Assembly: GCF_000381065.1 (NCBI RefSeq) | Contig: NZ_KB905870.1 | Coordinates: forward strand, 1-34,935 | Origin: Propionispira raffinosivorans DSM 20765 | GTDB taxonomy: Bacteria > Bacillota > Negativicutes > Selenomonadales > Selenomonadaceae | Reading direction: 5' to 3' | Length of the DNA stretch: 34,935 nucleotides | Shown: piece by piece, positions 1 through 5,440 of the stretch | Position numbering within the stretch: position 1 is the stretch's first letter | How the letters are laid out: the number at the start of each line of letters is the position of its first letter | Position numbers and translations under genes: made by a program | The notes under the pieces: generated by a model | Told to the model about the DNA's origin: nothing | The model's input: only the letters and a program-made list of their open reading frames with translations | Database searches by the model: none

Positions 1-16
1 TATCTAAAAAAAGAAT

Positions 17-134
17 ATCTGGTAGTGATAGCCAAGTGGACCCACCTGTTCCCATACCGAACACAGTAGTTAAGCACTTGAACGTCGAAAGTACTTGGGT
101 GGAAACGCCCTGGGAGGATAGAAAACTGCCAGTT
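17..134 (+). rRNA. rrf: 5S ribosomal RNA
   Basis: This is a 5S rRNA of about 116 nt. The terminal helix is visible (CTGGTAG near 19-25 pairs with CTGCCAG near 126-132), and the highly conserved loop CCCATACCGAACAC lies at about 51-64. It is the last gene of an rRNA operon whose 16S and 23S genes would lie to the left of the window. Exact ends are uncertain by 1-3 nt. Confidence 0.95.
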
Positions 135-140
135 AAATGA

Positions 141-166
141 AAAGCACTCATGTATATGAGTGCTTT
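141..166 (+). terminator. rho-independent terminator of the rRNA operon
   Basis: A 10-bp stem (AAAGCACTCA / TGAGTGCTTT) with a short TGTATA-like loop is followed by a T run, directly behind the 5S rRNA. Confidence 0.9.
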
Positions 167-206
167 TTCGTATGGAAAAACCGTTTAACTCTTCCTGAGA
201 ACGTTA

Positions 207-245
207 AAAAAGAGCAGCAATAGAATTTTCTATTGCTGCTCTTTT
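207..245. terminator. bidirectional terminator between the rRNA operon and the speD-like gene
   Basis: A long perfect stem (AAAAGAGCAGCAATAGAA / TTCTATTGCTGCTCTTTT) has an A run on one side and a T run on the other, so it can act on both strands. On the minus strand it begins within a few bases of the speD-like stop codon, so it most likely ends that transcript and backs up the rRNA terminator. Confidence 0.85.
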
Positions 246-249
246 GAAA

Positions 250-714
250 TTATTTATTCGAAGTTTTTCTACGTGATAATAAGTGCATAACTTTTGCTCC
301 CGTATTTCTTATACGGCGAAGCGGGGCTACTTTTGTTTTTATTTTTGGTTTCATATCTTTTACAGATCCGAAATCTCCCCGTTTGAGATATGTCATTTTT
401 GTTTTTTCTGGTTTTAAAAAACGACGAATTGCATTTACAGCTTTTTCCGGTTGACTTTCGTCAGAACAGGTGAAGATATCGACAGCAGCATAATTTAAAT
501 CTGGATATGTATGAACGGTTATGTGACCTTCTTTCAGTAAAATCAAAGCGGCTGCATGTTCGCCTTCGAGAATTTGAATATCAGCATTGATCAGTGTTAA
601 ACCGGATTCTTCGATTGCAAGCTGCAATGAACCTTGAAGGAGTTCAGCATTTACAATTTTATTGGACTTACAATTATACATATCAATAGCTAGATGTCTG
701 GCAAGAATTTTCAA
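250..714 (-). CDS. SpeD-family (S-adenosylmethionine decarboxylase-like) protein lacking the pyruvoyl serine
   Basis: This 154-residue protein aligns by eye with prokaryotic class 1B AdoMet decarboxylases (SpeD): N-terminal ILARHLAIDMYNC, the central HITVHTYPD and the AAVDIFTCSDE block. SpeD normally cleaves itself at a serine in an E-S-H motif to make the pyruvoyl cofactor for spermidine synthesis. Here the motif reads E-G-H, with a clear GGT glycine codon. The downstream proton-donor His (VHTYPD) and the catalytic Cys (FTCSD) are kept. The C-terminus carries an extra Lys/Arg-rich tail of about 40 residues. No speE or other polyamine gene is in the window. It stands alone between a sigma-A promoter and a terminator. 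Family membership is fairly certain; decarboxylase activity is doubtful. It could be a regulatory, AdoMet-binding or differently processed paralogue. Confidence 0.8.
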   Translation of the reverse strand: MKILARHLAIDMYNCKSNKIVNAELLQGSLQLAIEESGLTLINADIQILEGEHAAALILLKEGHITVHTYPDLNYAAVDIFTCSDESQPEKAVNAIRRFLKPEKTKMTYLKRGDFGSVKDMKPKIKTKVAPLRRIRNTGAKVMHLLSRRKTSNK

Positions 715-842
715 TGTTAGAATCGCTCCTTTTATTTAATTAAATGAATACATGAAAGACAAAAATTTTATAAAATACATGTACAGTCAGGTACTTTTTT
801 AAATATATTAAAATGAATTTTTACATAGTACTACAGACTAAT

Positions 843-871
843 ATTATAAAGCATAATAGCAATTTTGTAAA
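843..871 (-). promoter_or_regulatory. sigma-A promoter of the speD-like gene
   Basis: Read on the minus strand: -35 TTTACA (866-871), a 17-bp spacer and -10 TATAAT (843-848). It is near-consensus and points at the speD-like gene, with an expected start near 836 and a leader of about 120 nt. Confidence 0.75.
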
Positions 872-1016
872 GAAAATTCAAAGTACAATAGAATGAAATA
901 AGGGATTCTTAAGGCAAGCGTCAGAAAAAAACGGTAGAGACTGATAGCCATAATTATGAACTAACAGATACGCTGGTTTTGTTTTGACCGCGTGATAAAC
1001 GAAGTTAAATTTTTAC

Positions 1017-1045
1017 TGAAAATTGGATCGGATGTATGGTAGAAT
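1017..1045 (+). promoter_or_regulatory. candidate extended -10 promoter of fabK
   Basis: An extended -10 (TGGTAGAAT, 1037-1045) lies about 105 bp before fabK. The -35 position (TGAAAA, 1017-1022) is poor. A second possibility is TTGACC (984-989) with TAAATT at 16-bp spacing. Confidence 0.4.
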
Positions 1046-1150
1046 AAGATAGTAAGCGAAAAGATAAAATCAAGTTAAATAATCATTTTGTCAAGTATTG
1101 GCTGTTTCTCTTAAGAAGACCTTCAGCTGGTAAAGAGAGGAGATTTTTCT

Positions 1151-2092
1151 ATGAATAAAAGTATATGTAATGTATTAGGCATCAAATATCCTATCATCCA
1201 GGGTGGTATGGCCTGGGTTTCAGAAGCGAAACTTGCTAGTGCTGTATCGAATGCTGGTGGTGCTGGAATTATTTCAAGTGGCGGCAGAACAACGGAATAT
1301 GTAAGAGAACAGATTCAATTGGCAAGAACCTTGACTGCTAAACCATTTGGTGTAAATATTATGTTGATGGCTCCAAATAAAGAAGAGATCATTGATGTGG
1401 TTTGCGAAGAAAAACCGGCATTTGTCACATTAGGTGCGGGAAATCCTGTTCCATTTTTTGAAAAATTAAAAGCTGCTGGTATCAAAATAATTCCAGTTGT
1501 ACCAAATGTAAAATTGGCTCAGCGTGTTGAAAAAGCGGGTGCGGATGCTGTTGTTGTTGAAGGTATGGAAGCTGGTGGTCATATTGGTGTTTTGACTACG
1601 ATGGCACTTATGACACAGGTTATTCATGAAGTTGCAATTCCAGTTGTTGTGGCTGGTGGTTTTGCTGATGGTCGTGGGTTGGCTGCTGCATTAGTGATGG
1701 GGGCTGCTGGTGTACAGATGGGGACTCGTTTCTTAGTAGCAGAAGAATGTGTGGTACATGTAAATGTAAAGACGAAGTTGATTGCATCCGTCGATACAGA
1801 TTCAATTGTAACGGGTCAGTCCATGGGACATGCAGTGCGTGGCGTAAAAAATAAATTTTCATTAAATTTTCTTGAAATGGAAAAAAATGGAACTCCTGAA
1901 GCAGAATTGATTCGTCTGGCAACTGGTACAAATAAACTTGCAGCGGTTGACGGTGACGTTGAAAATGGCATGGTTCAGGCTGGACAAAGTTTATTACCAC
2001 TTAAGAAAATTGAACCGGCAAAAAAAATTATTGATTCAATCGTTTTGGAAGCAAGAGCTATACTGGATAATGCTCCATCCATTCATTGTTAA
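1151..2092 (+). CDS. fabK: FMN-dependent enoyl-[acyl-carrier-protein] reductase II
   Basis: This 313-residue enzyme catalyses the last reduction step of type II fatty-acid elongation (trans-2-enoyl-ACP to acyl-ACP) in the cytoplasm, using FMN and NAD(P)H. The length is typical of FabK. Visible family marks are the N-terminal PIIQGGMAWVS, the EAGGHIG segment with the catalytic His, the phosphate-binding VAGGFADGRG and GAAGVQMGTRFL, and GQSMGHAVRG. FabK belongs to the nitronate monooxygenase / 2-nitropropane dioxygenase TIM-barrel superfamily. That is the main alternative, but the GQSMG segment and C-terminus favour FabK. FabK enzymes are structurally unrelated to FabI and generally insensitive to triclosan. 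An AGAGAGGAG ribosome site precedes the ATG. It appears monocistronic, with its own terminator, away from other fab genes. Confidence 0.85.
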   Translation: MNKSICNVLGIKYPIIQGGMAWVSEAKLASAVSNAGGAGIISSGGRTTEYVREQIQLARTLTAKPFGVNIMLMAPNKEEIIDVVCEEKPAFVTLGAGNPVPFFEKLKAAGIKIIPVVPNVKLAQRVEKAGADAVVVEGMEAGGHIGVLTTMALMTQVIHEVAIPVVVAGGFADGRGLAAALVMGAAGVQMGTRFLVAEECVVHVNVKTKLIASVDTDSIVTGQSMGHAVRGVKNKFSLNFLEMEKNGTPEAELIRLATGTNKLAAVDGDVENGMVQAGQSLLPLKKIEPAKKIIDSIVLEARAILDNAPSIHC

Positions 2093-2120
2093 AAAATTTT
2101 TCTTAAAAATAAACCAACAT

Positions 2121-2162
2121 AAGAAACGCTATGGAGAAAATAATTTCATAGTGTTTCTTTTT
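2121..2162 (+). terminator. terminator after fabK
   Basis: AAGAAACGCTATG pairs with CATAGTGTTTCTTT (one G-U pair) across a loop of about 13 nt, followed by Ts. Confidence 0.75.
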
Positions 2163-2174
2163 CTGTAGCTTTCC

Positions 2175-2213
2175 TTGCTATATGAGATTAAATAATGTAT
2201 TATACTATATAGT
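2175..2213 (+). promoter_or_regulatory. promoter of the znuA-like gene with a palindrome on the -10
   Basis: TTGCTA (2175-2180), a 17-bp spacer and TATTAT (2198-2203) form a reasonable sigma-A promoter. A perfect 10-bp palindrome ACTATATAGT (2204-2213) abuts the -10. It could be an operator for a metal regulator, but it does not clearly match a Zur, Fur or MntR box. Confidence 0.5.
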
Positions 2214-2268
2214 AATGTTCTTAATTGTACACAAAATGTATGATTTATTATCACAGGAGGATTTTTAA

Positions 2269-3174
2269 ATGAAATCGAGAGTATGTCAGGCCCTATTTTT
2301 TTTCTTAATTTGTGTAGTTGCTTTTGCAGGATGTGGAGCCAATCAAAGTACTGATAAAGAAAAAGAGAATGGAAATTTTAAAATTGTTACATCGTTTTAT
2401 CCGATGTATGTTGCAACCATCAATATTACCAACGGAATTGATGGGGTTGAGGTCAAGAACATGACGAAACCACAGACTGGTTGTTTACATGATTATCAAT
2501 TGACACCAGCTGATTTAAAAACATTAGAAAAAGCCGATGCATTTATTGTTAATGGTGCCGGAATGGAAGCTTTTTTAGATAAGGTTGTAAAACAACAAGA
2601 AAAATTAAAAATCATTGATGCATCAAAAGGGATTGATCTTTTAAAAGATGGAACGGAAGAGAATCCTCATGTTTGGGTCAGTATTACAAATGCAATTCAG
2701 CAGGTGAGAAATATTGAGGAACAATTGATTGCAGATGATCCCAAACATGCCGATCAATATAAAGAAAATGCGGATGCTTATGTCGCCAAGCTTGAAAGCT
2801 TAAAACAGGAAATGCATATGGCTATTGATCCTTTGCCAAATAAAAATATTGTAACATTTCATGAGGCATTTCCTTATTTTGCTAAAGAATTTAATTTAAA
2901 TATTGTTGCTGTGATTGAACGTGAGCCGGGCAGTGAGCCGACACCGAAGGATATTGAGGAAACAGTAGATAAAGTTAAAAGCCTTAATGTGAAAGCATTG
3001 TTTGCTGAACCACAATATCCAGAAGGTGCCGCACAGACTATTTCGAAAGAAAGCGGTGCTAAAGTATATACACTGGACCCTGTAGTTACAGGAAATGCGG
3101 ATGAAACTGCCGCTGATGCATATATTAATGCAATGAAAAAAAATGCACAGGTTTTAAAAGAAGCTCTACAATAA
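2269..3174 (+). CDS. ZnuA-type metal ABC transporter substrate-binding lipoprotein
   Basis: This 301-residue extracytoplasmic protein belongs to the cluster A-I (ZnuA/TroA/PsaA, SBP_bac_9) family, which captures Zn2+ or Mn2+ for an ABC permease. It has a lipoprotein signal peptide (positive start, hydrophobic core, then AFAGC with the lipid-bearing Cys at about residue 22). Likely metal ligands are the His in GCLHDYQL, in NPHVWVS and in TFHEAFPYF, plus an acidic residue late in the protein (FAEPQYPEG or TLDPVV). The His/Asp-rich loop of many zinc-specific ZnuA proteins is absent, so zinc versus manganese cannot be settled. No znuB or znuC permease or ATPase gene is next to it: fabK lies upstream and ctsR downstream, each separated by terminators. 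It must use a transporter encoded elsewhere. Confidence 0.85.
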   Translation: MKSRVCQALFFFLICVVAFAGCGANQSTDKEKENGNFKIVTSFYPMYVATINITNGIDGVEVKNMTKPQTGCLHDYQLTPADLKTLEKADAFIVNGAGMEAFLDKVVKQQEKLKIIDASKGIDLLKDGTEENPHVWVSITNAIQQVRNIEEQLIADDPKHADQYKENADAYVAKLESLKQEMHMAIDPLPNKNIVTFHEAFPYFAKEFNLNIVAVIEREPGSEPTPKDIEETVDKVKSLNVKALFAEPQYPEGAAQTISKESGAKVYTLDPVVTGNADETAADAYINAMKKNAQVLKEALQ

Positions 3175-3186
3175 AATTTTGTTTAG

Positions 3187-3216
3187 AAACTGTCTCTTTT
3201 TGAGGCAGTTTTTTTT
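3187..3216 (+). terminator. terminator after the znuA-like gene
   Basis: AAACTGTCTC pairs with GAGGCAGTTT (one G-U pair) across a TTTTT loop, followed by a T run, 12 nt after the stop codon. Confidence 0.85.
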
Positions 3217-3275
3217 ATGGAAATTGAATCGCAGGCACTTATTTATTTCTAAATAAGAATAATTCGCAAAATCTA

Positions 3276-3328
3276 TTGCAAAAAGTCAAAAAGTCAAATA
3301 TAATAAAAATAAAGGTCAAATGGTCAAG
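3276..3328 (+). promoter_or_regulatory. sigma-A promoter overlapped by four CtsR heptads
   Basis: The promoter is TTGCAA (3276-3281), a 17-bp spacer and TATAAT (3299-3304). Two tandem CtsR-type heptads lie inside the spacer (AGTCAAA at 3284-3290 and 3292-3298). Two more cover the start-site region (GGTCAAA at 3314-3320 and GGTCAAG at 3322-3328). Within each pair the period is 8 bp, and the two pairs are exactly 30 bp apart. The published CtsR consensus (two heptads with a 3-nt spacer, 10-bp period) differs. The placement strongly suggests autoregulation by CtsR occluding RNA polymerase. Confidence 0.8.
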
Positions 3329-3347
3329 ACAATGTGAAGGTGAAAAA

Positions 3348-3791
3348 ATGAGTAATATAGCAGATTTAATCGAAGAGTATATTTTAAGGCGTTTGTCGAG
3401 TGAACAAAATCGTAAAGTGGAACTTCGGCGAACTGATATTGCTGATAAGATATGTTGTGCACCGTCACAAATTAGTTATGTACTGAATACACGATTTACG
3501 CTAAAAAAAGGCTTTGTCGTAGAGTCGAGACGAGGTCTTGGGGGGTTTATCCGTATTGCCCAGGTTCCGTTGGATTTTATTTATCAGGATATGCTGGATA
3601 AGATAGATGAAAACACGGAACTTGATGAAATTCAACGGATGGTTCGTTATCTGCTGCAAAGACAACTAATTCAAACTCGGGAAGCCGCAATTGTAATGCA
3701 ATTTTTTACATTTGCGTATGATAAACTTGAAGCAGCAGAACGAGCACGGATGATTCGCTCCGTATTTTTGACATTGGCAAATTTTTCTTAG
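3348..3791 (+). CDS. ctsR: CtsR, transcriptional repressor of class III stress genes
   Basis: This 147-residue repressor controls clp genes. It binds DNA as a dimer through an N-terminal winged helix-turn-helix (ICCAPSQISYVLNTRFT is the recognition region) and a glycine-rich wing (RRGLGGFIRI), and has a C-terminal four-helix dimerisation part. The start is the ATG at 3348 (MSNIADLIEEY), which matches the family N-terminus and has GAAGGTG upstream. An upstream in-frame start at 3276 would begin inside the promoter and is rejected. In Bacillus the wing carries four glycines and acts as the thermosensor; here the second glycine is leucine. It is first in the ctsR-mcsA-mcsB-clpC operon, and its stop codon overlaps the mcsA ribosome site. 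Confidence 0.93.
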   Translation: MSNIADLIEEYILRRLSSEQNRKVELRRTDIADKICCAPSQISYVLNTRFTLKKGFVVESRRGLGGFIRIAQVPLDFIYQDMLDKIDENTELDEIQRMVRYLLQRQLIQTREAAIVMQFFTFAYDKLEAAERARMIRSVFLTLANFS

Positions 3792-3804
3792 GAGGTAAAA
3801 ATCT

Positions 3805-4344
3805 ATGTTATGTGATGATTGCAAAAAAAATGAAGCGTGTGTTCATATTACGCAGATTAGCAGTGATGGTAAGGTGGACAGAAATTTATGCGAAGATTGT
3901 GCTCAAAAATATGGGAAAATTGTTTTCAATCCAGATAAAAGTTTTTCTGTAAACGATTTTTTAACAGGAATGTTCAATAGTGGTCTTAAACCACAGATAG
4001 AGGATACCAAAGATACAGCTCAGGATTTTGTTTGTCCGAATTGTGGTATGACGTATAGAGATTTTACACACACCGGCAAAATTGGTTGTAGTGTTTGTTA
4101 TACGAAATTTGGTAAAAGACTGGAACCACTTTTGCGTAGAATCCATGGATCTAGTACGCATAATGGCAAGATACCTAAAAGATCAGGCGGACAGCTTGAA
4201 GTGAAACATCAAATTAAACGATTGCGCGAAACACTTCAAAATCATATTGCTAATGAAGAATATGAGGAAGCAGCTAAACTTCGTGATCAAATTAAAGATT
4301 TAGAAAAAGCTTTCAATGAAGAAGAGCAGCAGGAAAAGAACTAG
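3805..4344 (+). CDS. mcsA: McsA, zinc-finger activator of the McsB arginine kinase
   Basis: McsA (179 residues) is the partner that activates McsB and helps inactivate CtsR during stress. Four CxxC pairs are visible: CDDC at the N-terminus, CEDC near residue 32, CPNC near 76 and CSVC near 95. They form two zinc-binding modules. The C-terminal part (about 135-172) contains a UVR-type helical hairpin (EEYEEAAKLRDQIKDLEKA), as in UvrB/UvrC and ClpC. AGGAGGT overlaps the ctsR stop codon, showing tight coupling. The 12-nt gap to mcsB and the shared operon support the assignment. Confidence 0.92.
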   Translation: MLCDDCKKNEACVHITQISSDGKVDRNLCEDCAQKYGKIVFNPDKSFSVNDFLTGMFNSGLKPQIEDTKDTAQDFVCPNCGMTYRDFTHTGKIGCSVCYTKFGKRLEPLLRRIHGSSTHNGKIPKRSGGQLEVKHQIKRLRETLQNHIANEEYEEAAKLRDQIKDLEKAFNEEEQQEKN

Positions 4345-4356
4345 GGGGAGTGTGCT

Positions 4357-5436
4357 ATGTCAACAGATGAATTGTTTACGAATCCATATTCACCATGGAT
4401 GAATGGCAGCGGAATGGATGGTGACGTTGTTTTATCAAGCAGGGTAAGGCTTGCTAGAAATTTTTCTGATATCCCGTTTCCAAATCGTGCGAATCTTGCC
4501 CAATTGTCTGAAGTAAAAGCAATGATGCAGGAAATTTTGCCCGAACTTGAAGATATAACAGATAAACCGTATCAGTGCCTGCCAATTGATGAACTTACAA
4601 ATTTGGAAAGAAAAGTGTTGATTGAAAAACATTTGATCAGCAATAATCATATAGAAAATCCAGAACATCGCGCCCTTGTTGTGAGTGATGACCGTAAAGT
4701 GAGTATTATGATTAATGAAGAAGATCATTTGCGTATTCAATGTATGGTATCAGGTTTGGATCTTGCAGTTCCATTAGAATTGGCCTCTAAAATCGATGAT
4801 ACAATAGAATCAAAACTAGATATTGCCTTCAATGAAAAGATGGGCTATTTAACATCGTGTCCGACAAATCTTGGTACCGGACTTCGAGCATCGGTGATGG
4901 TTCATTTACCGGGTCTTGTATTTACTCAACAGATCGGTAAAATAATGAATGCTTCACCACAGTTAGGGCTGGCAGTACGAGGATTGTATGGGGAAGGTAC
5001 AGAAGTTATCGGTAATATATTTCAAATTTCAAATCAATTAACCTTAGGGTTTAATGAACAAGAAATTATGGATAATTTAACCAGTGCTGTGCTTGAAATT
5101 ATTATGCATGAACGAGCAGCCAGAAAAGCCTTGATGACATATTCGGCCGAAAGATTAAGTGATCAGGTATGGCGTGCTTTTGGTATATTGAAATATGCAC
5201 GTTCGGTTTCAGCTAATGAAGCTTTGTCGTTATTAAGTAAAGTTAGGCTTGGCATTGATACAAAAATGATTACAGAAGTTGCCGCAAAGTCATTTACTGA
5301 ATTATTGGTATCAAGCCGCACAAATTATTTGAAGAATTTGCAGGAAAATGAAAATTTATCGCAAAATGAAATAGATAAAGAACGAGCAAAAACGATTCGT
5401 GAAACATTGGAAAAATTTAAAGTTGTTAGGGAGTGA
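4357..5436 (+). CDS. mcsB: McsB, protein-arginine kinase
   Basis: McsB (359 residues) phosphorylates arginine residues on CtsR and on damaged proteins, marking the latter for ClpC-ClpP. It is related to phosphagen kinases. Visible marks are the N-terminal nucleotide-binding SSRVRLARNF, the acidic NEEDHLRIQ segment, the conserved Cys in TSCPTNLGTGLRASV, and the arginine-rich GLYGEGTE region of the phosphate site. Length is typical. AGGGGGAG lies 7 nt before the ATG. The stop codon (5434-5436) is 4 nt before the clpC start, so translation is likely coupled. Confidence 0.94.
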   Translation: MSTDELFTNPYSPWMNGSGMDGDVVLSSRVRLARNFSDIPFPNRANLAQLSEVKAMMQEILPELEDITDKPYQCLPIDELTNLERKVLIEKHLISNNHIENPEHRALVVSDDRKVSIMINEEDHLRIQCMVSGLDLAVPLELASKIDDTIESKLDIAFNEKMGYLTSCPTNLGTGLRASVMVHLPGLVFTQQIGKIMNASPQLGLAVRGLYGEGTEVIGNIFQISNQLTLGFNEQEIMDNLTSAVLEIIMHERAARKALMTYSAERLSDQVWRAFGILKYARSVSANEALSLLSKVRLGIDTKMITEVAAKSFTELLVSSRTNYLKNLQENENLSQNEIDKERAKTIRETLEKFKVVRE

Positions 5437-5440
5437 GAAC

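Larger units (their letters stand above)
715..1150. other. divergent intergenic region between the speD-like gene and fabK
   Basis: The 436-bp gap is AT-rich and holds the minus-strand promoter for the speD-like gene and a weaker plus-strand promoter for fabK. The speD-like leader (about 836 to 715 on the minus strand) is about 120 nt with no convincing strong hairpin. I see no ORF, tRNA or repeat here. Confidence 0.6.

Noticed and set aside
1938..2168. Open frame overlapping the end of fabK and its terminator
   Set aside because: Out of frame with fabK, runs through the terminator hairpin, no ribosome site or recognisable sequence.
2204..2213. Zur or Fur box in front of the znuA-like gene
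   Set aside because: The palindrome is only 10 bp and does not fit either consensus well; kept only as an unassigned possible operator.
3261..3347. CIRCE (HrcA) operator in front of ctsR
   Set aside because: No TTAGCACTC-type inverted repeat is present; the repeats are CtsR heptads.
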